NCBI GenBank assembly: GCA_050259035.1
Contig: JBLMZW010000009.1
Span: 1 to 19,472 of the forward strand
Length of the DNA stretch: 19,472 nt
Origin: JBLMZW01 sp050259035
GTDB lineage: Bacteria; Bacillota; Syntrophomonadia; Syntrophomonadales; DTU052
Reading direction: 5' to 3'
Under the pieces are notes generated by a model. That model did not search any database and was not told where the DNA came from. It was given only the letters and a program-made list of their open reading frames with translations. The position numbers and the translations under genes were made by a program. Positions 1 through 7,611 of the stretch are shown piece after piece. Each line of letters begins with the position of its first letter. Position 1 is the first letter of the stretch.

Positions 1-1095
1 TCAGCTTCCGCATGTAAATATGCGGAAATAAACTGGTTAATATCTCCGTTCAAAACCGCGTCTACATTTCCTGTTTCAACCTGAGTTCGGTGGTCCTTGA
101 CCAGACTGAAAGGGTTCAATACATAGGTTCGAATCTGGCTTCCCCATGCTATATCCCGGTGTTCGCCTTTTAATTTCTGGAGATTGTCATCATGTTCCCT
201 TTGTTTTAGATCATGGAGTCTGGCCTGAAGTATTTTCATAGCAGCCAGTTTATTGGCATGCTGAGATCTCTCATTCTGGCATTGTACCACAATTCCGCTG
301 GGCAGGTGGGTTATGCGAACAGCCGAATCGGTCTTATTGACGTGCTGGCCTCCGGCTCCTCCTGACCTGAAAGTGTCAATTTTAATCTCTTCCGGGTCGA
401 TGTTTACTTCCACTTCGTCAGAAATCTCGGGTAGAACAGAGACTTGAGCAAAACTGGTATGCCGCCTTCCACTGGCGTCAAATGGTGAAACTCGAATTAA
501 GCGGTGAACCCCGCGTTCACATTTCATCTTACCGTAGGCATATTTCCCTTTGATGAGAATGGTAGTGCTCTTGATGCCAGCTTCGTCTCCAGGCAAGATG
601 TCCCAGAGTTCATAACCATCCAGATTATCCTCCGCCCATCGACTATACATTCGTAAGAGTATATCAACCCAATCCTGAGCGTCAGTTCCTCCGGCACCTG
701 CGTGCAGGGAAACAATAGCATTGCTGCGGTCATATTCCCCGGTAAAGAGAATGCTTAACTGGAAATCATCGAACTGATCTTTTAGACTTGACAGTTCCAG
801 GGCTGCCTCTTTATAAATATCCTGCTCGTCTTCATCTTCAGCCAATTCCATCAAGGACTTTAAATCCCTAACCTGGTTCAGCAACTGATTGTATTTATCG
901 TGGGTTTCTTTAAGTTCACTCATACGTCGGAGAACCCGCTGGGCTTCCTGATTGTCCTCCCAGAAAGCAGGATTCATTGTCTTCTTCTCTAACTCAGCGA
1001 TCTCCCCCGCAATGACTTCAACGTCAAAGAGACCTCCCTATTTCATTAAGGCGGACCTCAATGTATTCTGCTATGGTTTTCGGATCTTCAATCAA
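1..1095 (-). CDS. prfB: Peptide chain release factor 2 (RF2), programmed +1 frameshift, 3' end cut by window edge
   Basis: RF2 recognises UGA and UAA stop codons and triggers peptide release in the ribosome. Two reading frames make up the gene. A short first frame (about 22 codons from a TTG at 1095) ends in CTT TGA. A +1 shift then enters the long frame, which reads DVEVIAGEIAELEKKT and onward. The class I release factor signatures are present: the RF2-specific anticodon-like tripeptide in RVSPFDASGRRHTSF and the peptidyl-hydrolysis loop GGAGGQHVNKTDSA. The TTG start was chosen because GGAG lies 8 bases upstream. A GTG three codons earlier has no spaced ribosome binding site, and a TAG lies in frame just above it. 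The C terminus reads NQFISAYLHAEA and is open at base 1, so only a few residues should be missing. It follows motB by 43 bases and is probably in the secA-motAB transcript. Confidence 0.95.
1023..1039 (-). promoter_or_regulatory. RF2 autoregulatory programmed +1 frameshift site
   Basis: On the minus strand the sequence reads AGGGAGG TCT CTT TGA C. An internal Shine-Dalgarno-like element (1033-1039) lies 3 bases before the slippery CTT codon (1029-1027), followed by the in-frame stop TGA (1026-1024) with a 3' C. This is the classic RF2 recoding signal. When RF2 is scarce the UGA is read slowly and the ribosome slips +1 into the GAC frame, giving full-length RF2. Codon 22-23 is the expected place for the site. 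The mechanism is known for the family; only the motif is seen here. Confidence 0.95.
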
Positions 1096-1138
1096 TTCCT
1101 TCACTCCTTCAACAACTGTCTAAGTTCATACTAAGCCG

Positions 1139-1885
1139 TTAGGGCTCAAAATAATCATATTTTTTTCTCAAAATAACTATATCCACTCGCCGGTTCATCT
1201 GGCGGTGCAATTCACTGTCATTCGGTGCCAGAGGGCGGTACTCACTGTACCCTGAAGCCGAAAGCCGCTCAGGAGCAATTCCCGTCTCCTCGTTGAGGAC
1301 ATGGGCAACATTGGTAGCCCTGACCACCGAGAGCTCCCAGTTGGATGGGAACTGCTGAGTATGAATCGGAAGGTTATCGGTATGTCCTTCCACCCTTATA
1401 TAATTTGATATGGATTTAAGGCTTTTGCCTACTTCACATACTATATTGCGGGCCCGGGGAGTTAAGGTCGCGGAACCTTCGGGGAACAATAAAGTATCTT
1501 TAATACTAATTACCAGACCCCGTTCCTGCTCAATTATTACGATATTCTTGCTTATGTTTTTATCCAGGGTGGATTGATTTTTTATGTATTCAGTGACCTG
1601 CTTTTTGATCTTCTCCATCTCAGACTTCTGGGCAGCTTCCTGTTTAAGTTTTTGTCCCGACTTTCCAGGAGCCAGTGACGGACCGGGTTCCTCCAAGACT
1701 GTCATCTCCTTACCCGACAGAACCTGGCTCAAAGCCTGCGCAACCGCTGCCATTTTCTGAGCATTCACCGTACTAATAGAATACATAATAACGAAGAAAA
1801 CCATGAGAAGGGTAATGAGGTCGGAATAGGTCAGGAGCCATCTTTCAGCGTTTTCTTCCTTCTCCGGTTTCTTTTTTCGTGCCAT
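1139..1885 (-). CDS. motB: Flagellar stator protein MotB (OmpA-like peptidoglycan-binding)
   Basis: MotB pairs with MotA as the ion-conducting stator that drives flagellar rotation and anchors it to the cell wall. The 248-residue protein has a basic N terminus (MARKKKPEKE) and a single membrane segment at about residues 18-38 containing the ion-binding aspartate D22 in TYSDLITLL. A plug/linker region follows, then an OmpA-family domain (about 125-245) with the signatures VEGHTDNLP and NRRVDIVI. The start is ATG 1885, one base after the motA stop codon (1887-1889). Its GGAG ribosome binding site lies inside the end of motA, so translation is probably coupled. Whether it conducts protons or sodium cannot be decided here. 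Confidence 0.95.
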   Translation of the reverse strand: MARKKKPEKEENAERWLLTYSDLITLLMVFFVIMYSISTVNAQKMAAVAQALSQVLSGKEMTVLEEPGPSLAPGKSGQKLKQEAAQKSEMEKIKKQVTEYIKNQSTLDKNISKNIVIIEQERGLVISIKDTLLFPEGSATLTPRARNIVCEVGKSLKSISNYIRVEGHTDNLPIHTQQFPSNWELSVVRATNVAHVLNEETGIAPERLSASGYSEYRPLAPNDSELHRQMNRRVDIVILRKKYDYFEP

Positions 1886-1886
1886 G

Positions 1887-2678
1887 TTACATCTCCATTC
1901 CCGCGCCTTCGTTCTTCAGCATAGCTGCTTTCTCCTCCGGAGGGAGGAAGGTCATGAGTTTTTCCTTAATAACCCGGGGGTTTTCCCCGGCCTGAATAGA
2001 AAGTATACCTTCCAAAACCAGTTCCATGTGATTAACATCCCGGGCACATTTAACTTTGATTTTACTCGAGAAAGGGAGCCATAAAAGATTGGCAGTCGAA
2101 ATCCCGTATAAGGTCGCTATGAAAGCTACGGCAATAGCACCGGCTAATTTCTCCGGTTCGGACATATTACTCAAAACCTGAACCAGTCCCATTACAGTTC
2201 CGATAATCCCCATGGTCGGACCGTAACCGCCGGCAGCGCTGAAGATCTCCATTCCGACCTTTTCCCGCGTTTCATAGGCACCAATCTCCATCTCCAGCAT
2301 GTTTCGGGTCAATTCCGGGTCGGTGCCGTCTATTACCAGTTGCAAACCTCTTTGTAGAAAATCGTTATCAATTTCAGCTAATTGACTCTCCAGGCTGAGC
2401 AATCCTTCTCTTCTGGCCTTGTCGGCCGTCTCAACCAGCTTATCAACAGTTTCTGCCAGATCCACTTTTTTATCAGTAAAAATCTTCTTTAAAAAACGGG
2501 GTACGGTTTTAAGTTCCTCCAGGCTGAAGCTGATTACTGTCGCTCCGATGGTGCCGCCAAGAACAATCATGGCCGCAGTCTTCTGTACTAACTGTCCAAC
2601 TGTTCCATCTTCAAGAACGAAGCCTCCGATTAATCCGGCAAAAGCGATAAGTAACCCCAGCAGCGTTGTAAGGTCCAT
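1887..2678 (-). CDS. motA: Flagellar stator protein MotA
   Basis: MotA is the multi-spanning stator subunit that transmits ion flow to the rotor protein FliG. The 263-residue length is normal for the family. Hydrophobic segments lie at about residues 1-20, 33-52, 148-170 and 180-205, with a charged cytoplasmic loop between the second and third. The loop carries EMEIGAYETREK, the usual region of rotor-interacting charges. GYGPTMGIIGTVMGLV holds the conserved proline at the third membrane segment. Its ATG overlaps the secA stop codon by one base (TAATG at 2680-2676), and the upstream GGGAGAGGGG is the likely ribosome binding site. Its place directly after secA rather than beside chemotaxis genes is unusual. 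Confidence 0.95.
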   Translation of the reverse strand: MDLTTLLGLLIAFAGLIGGFVLEDGTVGQLVQKTAAMIVLGGTIGATVISFSLEELKTVPRFLKKIFTDKKVDLAETVDKLVETADKARREGLLSLESQLAEIDNDFLQRGLQLVIDGTDPELTRNMLEMEIGAYETREKVGMEIFSAAGGYGPTMGIIGTVMGLVQVLSNMSEPEKLAGAIAVAFIATLYGISTANLLWLPFSSKIKVKCARDVNHMELVLEGILSIQAGENPRVIKEKLMTFLPPEEKAAMLKNEGAGMEM

Positions 2679-5170
2679 TAATTAACCCCTCTCCCACAAC
2701 ATTTCTTGTATTTTTTCCCGCTTCCACAGGGGCAGGGATCGTTCCTGCCCACCTTGTTACCAGCCTTAACGGGCTGTTTCGGGCTGTCATCCTGGCGATT
2801 CTCCACCATTACACGTTCCTCGGTCTGGGTGACTATTTTAATCCGGAACATGTAACGGACAACATCTTCCTTGATAGCCTCAACCATGGATTGAAAAGCG
2901 TTATAAGCTTCGAACTTATATTCCTGAAGAGGCTCCCGCTGACCATAGGCCCGCAGGTTGATTCCCTCCCGCAATTGATCCATGGAATCGATATGATCCA
3001 TCCATTTTTCATCAATTACCCGGGACAGAACCGCCTTTTCCAACTCCCTCATGGTCTCAGGACCGATTTCGGCTTCCCTCCGGTCATACATTTCATATGC
3101 CTGCTCCCTTAGGAACTCCCTTACATCCCGGCGGGTCATACCTTTGAATGTATCAACACTTAAATCAGGAATTGGAGCATAATTCTGTTCGATAAGATTT
3201 ACTAAGCCATTAAGATCCCACTCCTCGGCATATTTCTTTTCTCCGGCGAACACATTAACGATACTCTCGGAAACATCATCGATCATTGAGGTTACAGTTT
3301 CTTTAAGGTTTTCCTCGGTTAAGACCTTTTTCCGTTCCGCGTAGATCATTTCGCGCTGTTGATTAATTACATCGTCGTACTCCAGAACATTCTTCCGGAT
3401 ATCAAAGTTACGGCCTTCAACTTTCTTCTGAGCATTTTCAATGGCCCGCGAGATCAGCCGGTGTTCAATTGGAATACTGTCGTCCATTCCCAGGCGATCC
3501 AACATTCCCTGTATATTGTCGGCTCCAAAGAGCCGCAATAGATCGTCTTCCATAGAAACGTAAAATCGTGATTCCCCTTGATCTCCCTGGCGACCAGACC
3601 GACCGCGCAGCTGGTTGTCTATGCGCCGGGCTTCGTGTCTCTCCGTACCCAGAACGTACAACCCGCCCAATTCAGTTACCCCTTCACCCAGGACAATATC
3701 AGTACCGCGACCAGCCATATTAGTGGCAATCGTAACTGTATCTATCTGCCCAGCCTGAGAAATAATCTGGGCTTCCTTTTCATGATGCTTGGCATTCAGA
3801 ACCTGGTGAGGCACACCCCGTTTAGCTAACCTCTGACTAAGCATCTCTGATTTTTCTATGGAGATGGTTCCAACCAAAACTGGTTGTCCCTTTTTATGCC
3901 TTTCAACAATATCCTCTACTACTGCTTGGAACTTACCCTCTTCAGTCCGGTAGATAACATCAGGCTGGTCCATGCGAATCATAGGCATATGAGTGGGAAC
4001 AACGACCACATCCATTTTGTAAATCTTAACGAATTCCTGTTCTTCGGTGGCTGCCGTACCGGTCATTCCGGCAAGCTTTTTAAACATTCGGAAATAGTTC
4101 TGGAAGGTTACAGTAGCTAAGGTCTGGCTCTCACGTTCTATCTTTACCCCTTCCTTGGCTTCGATAGCCTGATGCAATCCATCGCTGTATCGACGGCCAA
4201 ACATTAATCGGCCGGTGAACTCATCGACAATAATTATCTCGCCATCCTTGACCACATAATCGCGGTCCCGTCTCATTAAGGAATAGGCCCTCAACCCCTG
4301 ATTGACGTGATGAGCCAATTCCAGATAGCGATCATCTGCCAGGTTATCCACCGCAAAGTACTTTTCTACTTTGGTAACCCCCTGCTCGGTCAGGGTAACC
4401 AAATGGGCTTTCTCGTCAACCTGATAATCTTCCTCCTTGTTCAGGCGGGGGATAAACTTGGCGATTTTAAAATATAGATCAGTTGGTTTATCTGCCTCTC
4501 CAGAAATAATCAACGGAGTTCTGGCTTCATCAATTAGAATCGAGTCGACCTCGTCAACTATGGCATAATACAAGTCTCGCTGTACCATGTGACTTATATC
4601 GATTACCATATTGTCTCTTAAATAATCGAAGCCAAACTCATTATTAGTACCATAGGTTATATCGGCCGCATAGGACTCTCTTCTCTCATCATAGGTAAGT
4701 CCGTGAACTATCAAGCCTACAGACATTCCCAGCTTTTCATATATGGGTTTCATCCATTCCGAGTCCCGTCGGGCCAGGTAATCGTTCACTGTAACAATAT
4801 GGACTCCGCGTCCAGCCAGAGCATTAAGATAAGCGGGAAGGGTGGCAACCAGAGTTTTCCCCTCACCGGTTTTCATTTCTGCTATTCGACCCTGGTGCAA
4901 AACCATGCCGCCAATCAATTGAACATCAAAATGTCTCATGCCCAGAGTCCTTTTTGAGGCCTCCCGGACAGCGGCAAAAGCTTCCGGCAGAATATCGTCC
5001 AGGGTCTCACCGGATTCCAACCGATTTCTAAACTCAACGGTTTTAGCACTCAGCTCCAAATCGGTTAAACCGGTCATTTCATTCTCAAGACTATTAATAA
5101 TATCGACTACCTTTGAGAGTTTCTTTACTTCTCTCTTGTTATCATCAAAAATATCCTTTAACAAACCCAT
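2678..5170 (-). CDS. secA: Preprotein translocase ATPase SecA
   Basis: SecA is the motor ATPase that pushes unfolded preproteins through SecYEG at the cytoplasmic membrane. The protein has 830 residues, normal for Firmicutes. It shows the Walker A motif MKTGEGKT (about 99-106), the DEAD-like Walker B with VDEVDSILIDEARTPLIISG, the second helicase lobe with TNMAGRGTDI and RIDNQLRGRSGRQGD, and a C-terminal zinc-binding SEC-C tail (DPCPCGSGKKYKKCCG, with cysteines 813, 815, 824 and 825) that binds SecB or ribosomes in relatives. ATG 5170 has GAGG 8 bases upstream. A SigA-like promoter lies at 5227-5255, and a hairpin sits at the predicted 5' end of the mRNA. Its neighbours hpf and prfB match the Bacillus order. 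Confidence 0.98.
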   Translation of the reverse strand: MGLLKDIFDDNKREVKKLSKVVDIINSLENEMTGLTDLELSAKTVEFRNRLESGETLDDILPEAFAAVREASKRTLGMRHFDVQLIGGMVLHQGRIAEMKTGEGKTLVATLPAYLNALAGRGVHIVTVNDYLARRDSEWMKPIYEKLGMSVGLIVHGLTYDERRESYAADITYGTNNEFGFDYLRDNMVIDISHMVQRDLYYAIVDEVDSILIDEARTPLIISGEADKPTDLYFKIAKFIPRLNKEEDYQVDEKAHLVTLTEQGVTKVEKYFAVDNLADDRYLELAHHVNQGLRAYSLMRRDRDYVVKDGEIIIVDEFTGRLMFGRRYSDGLHQAIEAKEGVKIERESQTLATVTFQNYFRMFKKLAGMTGTAATEEQEFVKIYKMDVVVVPTHMPMIRMDQPDVIYRTEEGKFQAVVEDIVERHKKGQPVLVGTISIEKSEMLSQRLAKRGVPHQVLNAKHHEKEAQIISQAGQIDTVTIATNMAGRGTDIVLGEGVTELGGLYVLGTERHEARRIDNQLRGRSGRQGDQGESRFYVSMEDDLLRLFGADNIQGMLDRLGMDDSIPIEHRLISRAIENAQKKVEGRNFDIRKNVLEYDDVINQQREMIYAERKKVLTEENLKETVTSMIDDVSESIVNVFAGEKKYAEEWDLNGLVNLIEQNYAPIPDLSVDTFKGMTRRDVREFLREQAYEMYDRREAEIGPETMRELEKAVLSRVIDEKWMDHIDSMDQLREGINLRAYGQREPLQEYKFEAYNAFQSMVEAIKEDVVRYMFRIKIVTQTEERVMVENRQDDSPKQPVKAGNKVGRNDPCPCGSGKKYKKCCGRGVN

Positions 5171-5186
5171 TACTATTACCTCTTTC

Positions 5187-5217
5187 CAAAAGAAAAGGGA
5201 ACCAGCTAAGGTTCCCT
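5187..5217 (-). terminator. Hairpin with T-rich tail between hpf and secA
   Basis: A perfect 8-bp stem (AGGGAACC at 5196-5203, GGTTCCCT at 5210-5217) has a 6-base loop. On the minus strand it is followed by TTTTCTTTT. This has the form of an intrinsic terminator for hpf transcripts. The putative secA promoter lies just upstream, so the same hairpin would also lie at the extreme 5' end of the secA mRNA, directly before its ribosome binding site. Confidence 0.75.
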
Positions 5218-5226
5218 ATTCATTCT

Positions 5227-5255
5227 AATATACACCCTGCAAGCCTTTCCTTCAA
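5227..5255 (-). promoter_or_regulatory. Putative SigA-type promoter of secA(-motAB-prfB)
   Basis: On the minus strand TTGAAG (5255-5250), a 17-base spacer and TATATT (5232-5227) match the housekeeping -35 and -10 boxes at 4 of 6 and 5 of 6 positions with ideal spacing. Transcription would start near 5220, just before the hairpin at 5217-5196. It sits in the 97-base gap between hpf and secA. This is a motif match only. Confidence 0.5.
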
Positions 5256-5267
5256 CTAATCAAGCAA

Positions 5268-5804
5268 TTAATCGAATTCAGGCTCGATTAAACCGTAGTT
5301 TCCATCATTCCTTCGATAAACTACATTCACCTCATCACTTGACGCATTGAAAAAGACGAAAAAGCTGTGCCCCAGAAGGTTCATCTGCATTACTGCTTCC
5401 TCAACATCCATGGGTTTAAGCGCGAAGCGTTTGGTGCGAACGATAGTAAACTGATCCGCCTCTTCGGAAAGAGTACCGGAGTCCCTGACCACGTTTTTCT
5501 TGAATCCGATTCCACGATATCTTTTTATTATTCGGGTTTTATATTTTTCGATTTGTTTTTCCAGTTTATCGACCACCAGGTCGATAGAAGAGTACATATC
5601 CTGGCTTTCTTCCTCACCCCTTATTATTATTCCATTCAAAGGAAGAGTAACCTCTACTCTATGGCTCTCCCCCTCAACCGACAGGCAAACCTGCGCTCCT
5701 TTAATGTCTTCGATAAACTTTTCTAACTTGGAAAGCCTTTTTTCCACATAGTCGCGTAAGGCATCGGTCAATTCAATGTTCTTGCCTCGAACTTCGAACT
5801 TCAT
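5268..5804 (-). CDS. hpf: Ribosome hibernation promoting factor, long form (HPF/YvyD)
   Basis: Long HPF binds the 30S decoding channel and dimerises ribosomes into inactive 100S particles in stationary phase or stress. The 178 residues fit the long form. The N-terminal S30AE domain (about 1-100, starting MKFEVRGKNIELTDALRDYV) is joined by a linker to the C-terminal dimerisation domain (about 120-175, with GHSFFVFFNA and VVYRRNDGNYGLIEP). Start ATG 5804 has GGGAG about 8 bases upstream. A SigH-like promoter at 5836-5865 fits what is known of B. subtilis yvyD, which is read by SigH and SigB. It lies between the flagellar cap operon and secA, as in Bacillus. Confidence 0.96.
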   Translation of the reverse strand: MKFEVRGKNIELTDALRDYVEKRLSKLEKFIEDIKGAQVCLSVEGESHRVEVTLPLNGIIIRGEEESQDMYSSIDLVVDKLEKQIEKYKTRIIKRYRGIGFKKNVVRDSGTLSEEADQFTIVRTKRFALKPMDVEEAVMQMNLLGHSFFVFFNASSDEVNVVYRRNDGNYGLIEPEFD

Positions 5805-5835
5805 CTAACCACTCCCTTCGCTGCTATTCAATAAT

Positions 5836-5865
5836 TAATTCGTTTTGAGGACTAAATAATCCTTC
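5836..5865 (-). promoter_or_regulatory. Putative SigH-type promoter of hpf
   Basis: On the minus strand GAAGGATTA (5865-5857), a 12-base spacer and AACGAATTA (5844-5836) fit the SigH consensus RnAGGAwWW-N11/12-RnnGAATww at every fixed position. The distance to the hpf ATG (5804) leaves a short leader holding the ribosome binding site. SigH control of the Bacillus homologue yvyD is established; control here is inferred from the motif. Confidence 0.6.
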
Positions 5866-5976
5866 TATACTTATGATTCAGTTCTATTATTCTATTAATA
5901 TCAGAAATCCAAAATAATTTCTATTTACTTAATGTCGAAATTGGTAACTGTAACCAGTCAAGATATCTGTTAATTC

Positions 5977-6027
5977 TGTGGATAAACTTGTTGATAAGCC
6001 TCATTTCTGAGCCGAAACTGTGGATAA
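5977..6027 (+). promoter_or_regulatory. Cluster of three DnaA-box-like sites
   Basis: TGTGGATAA, the reverse complement of the consensus DnaA box TTATCCACA, occurs perfectly at 5977-5985 and 6019-6027. A one-mismatch copy, TGTTGATAA, lies at 5989-5997. All three have the same orientation within 51 bases and are flanked by AT-rich DNA. The 341-base gap between the FlgN-like gene and hpf (5805-6145) otherwise holds the terminator at 6098-6125 and the hpf promoter; I see no gene in it. Confidence 0.6.
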
Positions 6028-6097
6028 CCTCCTTCGACAGTTTTCTTTGTTGTTAATAAATGTAATAATATGGAATATCCTACAAAGTATTTAGATA

Positions 6098-6125
6098 TAA
6101 TAAAGACTTCGAATTAACTTCGAAG
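6098..6125 (-). terminator. Probable terminator of the fliD operon
   Basis: CTTCGAA (6107-6113) and TTCGAAG (6119-6125) form a 7-bp stem with a 5-base loop. On the minus strand it is followed by TCTTTATTAT. It lies 20 bases beyond the stop codon of the last flagellar gene. The T-tract is interrupted, so termination may be partial. Confidence 0.6.
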
Positions 6126-6145
6126 CCCTGGTTCTTGTTTGTCTT

Positions 6146-6640
6146 TTATTTTCTGTAATCAATGTTGTTTTTGCTTGGAGGTTTGGGGTTGGATTTATAA
6201 ACTTCAGAAACCTGTCGCAGATTGGTATCATGCTTAGGCTGCATTTTATTTTCTTCGATCTTGTGTCGCATAACATCCTGGAGTTCTTCGTCAGATGCCA
6301 TCAATTCTGTCATAACTTTGGCAAGACGTGCAAATTGTTTAACCAGTGAGGCGTATTCATCGAATGGCATTCGATCCTGGAAGTGTTTAAGAACGAAATC
6401 ATCCAGACCGTAATATCCAATCAATACTTCTTCTAATTTAATTGCTTCCACTCCGTGATTCTCGACTTCAGTAAGTAGCTGCCTTCTTTTGTGGACCAGT
6501 TCAAAAGCTTCATTAGCGGTCGTTGGAAAGGCCGATGACTTAACTAGTTCCAACTGTTGCTGCGCTGTAAGCACCAGTTGATTATACAAGGATTCCTGTT
6601 GTTCAAGAGTTCGGAGTAGGTTATTAACCGTTTTATTCAA
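6146..6640 (-). CDS. FlgN-like helical protein, last gene of the flagellar cap operon
   Basis: No family is certain. From the chosen start the protein has 164 residues, begins NKTVNNLLRTLEQQESLYNQ and is almost entirely charged and helical through about residue 130, with a polar proline-rich tail (KPPSKNNIDYRK). The pattern of an N-terminal helix with leucine repeats, a segment like VHKRRQLLTEVENH and a further helical pair resembles FlgN-type export chaperones, which hold the hook-junction proteins FlgK and FlgL in the cytoplasm before secretion. An in-frame ATG at 6742 would overlap the upstream gene heavily. TTG 6640 is preferred because GGAAGGAAG lies just before it and it leaves 28 bases after the upstream stop. 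FlgN is the best guess by context, not by strong motif. Confidence 0.65.
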   Translation of the reverse strand: MNKTVNNLLRTLEQQESLYNQLVLTAQQQLELVKSSAFPTTANEAFELVHKRRQLLTEVENHGVEAIKLEEVLIGYYGLDDFVLKHFQDRMPFDEYASLVKQFARLAKVMTELMASDEELQDVMRHKIEENKMQPKHDTNLRQVSEVYKSNPKPPSKNNIDYRK

Positions 6641-6668
6641 AAATTTCTTCCTTCCTCTGAACGGTTGC

Positions 6669-7115
6669 CTATCTTTTCCAATCCAAGAACTGAGCTTCAT
6701 TGACGGAAGTTGGTTGCATGTAAGTTTGATAACCCTGAGCATTTTGCCGCAGCTTACCCATTTTACTCCGCAGAGTTTTCAGATGGCTATTCCACAATAC
6801 CGAGACTGATTTGTCATTATCCCTTATCTGTGAGAACATATCGATTAGTTTCCGAAGCCTCGTTAAATATTCTGTATGCATGCCCGTTCCCGGTTTAAGG
6901 TCAAGATCATCCCTTAATATAATAATACGATTATCCAGCGATTCTATTTCATTTGATAATATTTTTCTTTTAGCCGTCAAATCAAGAAGTTGTTCCCTGA
7001 AATCCGTCTCAACCGATAATTTTCGGGCAACCTCCTTTTCCTCGCGGGTAAGAGTTAATAGATCGTTAAGAAGGATTTCCTGTTCGTCCATGGCTTTAAG
7101 TAATGAATGATACAA
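6669..7115 (-). CDS. FliT-position flagellar chaperone-like protein
   Basis: A 148-residue coiled-coil-rich protein sits directly after fliS, the place that fliT holds in Bacillus. FliT-type proteins bind FliD and deliver it to the export apparatus. Residues 1-75 form a long amphipathic helical stretch (LLNDLLTLTREEKEVARKL, then KRKILSNEIESLDNRI), typical of the FliT/FlgN fold. The C-terminal part (LWNSHLKTLRSKMGKLRQNA, QTYMQ) is also helical and resembles FlgN tails. The TTG start at 7115 has GGGTGAT just upstream; the first ATG, eight codons in, has no ribosome binding site. The stop lies 28 bases before the next gene. The assignment rests mostly on position and helical character; FlgN is the main alternative. 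Confidence 0.6.
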   Translation of the reverse strand: MYHSLLKAMDEQEILLNDLLTLTREEKEVARKLSVETDFREQLLDLTAKRKILSNEIESLDNRIIILRDDLDLKPGTGMHTEYLTRLRKLIDMFSQIRDNDKSVSVLWNSHLKTLRSKMGKLRQNAQGYQTYMQPTSVNEAQFLDWKR

Positions 7116-7128
7116 TTAAATCACCCGC

Positions 7129-7587
7129 CTAACCCTTTAGATCAAGAGAACCTACAGCAACCGGAATGGGTTTAGCCCCGTCTCCAACCGCTTTCATCTC
7201 GGCTTTTGGGCCCAGGGATGTGGCTTTAAAAGCTTCCTGCCAAACGCTTCTCAATTCTATAATGAAACTCAATGCTTCCTCAACCAACTCCGGGCTCTTT
7301 CTCACATTGGCCTGAACCAGCTGATTATAGATATATTCATAAAGGCTGAACAGATTCCTGGAAATTTCAAAATCCATATTCAAAGTGCATTTTAATTCCG
7401 CAATTATATCCTGGGTTTTAACCAGTCCCTGGTGAGCCCTCATCAGGTCTTTCTCTTGCATGGCTCTTTGGGCATTTTCTAAATTTTTAACAGCTGCATC
7501 ATATAACATAAGGAGCAATTTACCGGGGCTGGATGTTTCTACCATGGACGTTTTGTACTGCGAGTATGCCTGCGGGTTGCTGCTCAT
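7129..7587 (-). CDS. fliS: Flagellin export chaperone FliS
   Basis: FliS binds the C-terminal helices of flagellin in the cytoplasm, prevents early polymerisation and hands flagellin to the export gate. The 152-residue protein starts SSNPQAYSQYKTSMVETSSP, followed by GKLLLMLYDAAVKNLENAQ, which is the FliS signature. NLFSLYEYIYNQLVQAN and the WQEAF near residue 120 are also family features. A tail of about 30 residues (from TSLGPKAE) extends beyond the usual end and looks unstructured. ATG 7587 has AGGGGGT 6 bases upstream. It lies 24 bases after flaG and 13 bases before the fliT-position gene. Confidence 0.96.
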   Translation of the reverse strand: MSSNPQAYSQYKTSMVETSSPGKLLLMLYDAAVKNLENAQRAMQEKDLMRAHQGLVKTQDIIAELKCTLNMDFEISRNLFSLYEYIYNQLVQANVRKSPELVEEALSFIIELRSVWQEAFKATSLGPKAEMKAVGDGAKPIPVAVGSLDLKG

Positions 7588-7611
7588 CTATTTACCCCCT
7601 GTTTACATTTC

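Noticed and set aside
1096..1138. Possible terminator between motB and prfB
   Set aside because: Only a 4-bp stem (AGCC/GGCT) without a T-tract is present, so read-through into prfB is more likely.
4659..4666. Perfect minus-strand GCCGATAT, the SigD -10 sequence, inside secA
   Set aside because: No TAAA-like -35 lies 14-16 bases upstream and the site is deep in the secA coding region, so it is taken as chance.
5367..5726. Plus-strand open frame of 119 codons opposite hpf
   Set aside because: It is fully antisense to a well-supported gene, with no start signals and no recognisable protein features.
6641..6742. Longer N terminus for the FlgN-like gene from an ATG at 6742
   Set aside because: It would overlap the upstream gene by 74 bases and lacks a ribosome binding site, while TTG 6640 has a strong purine-rich site.
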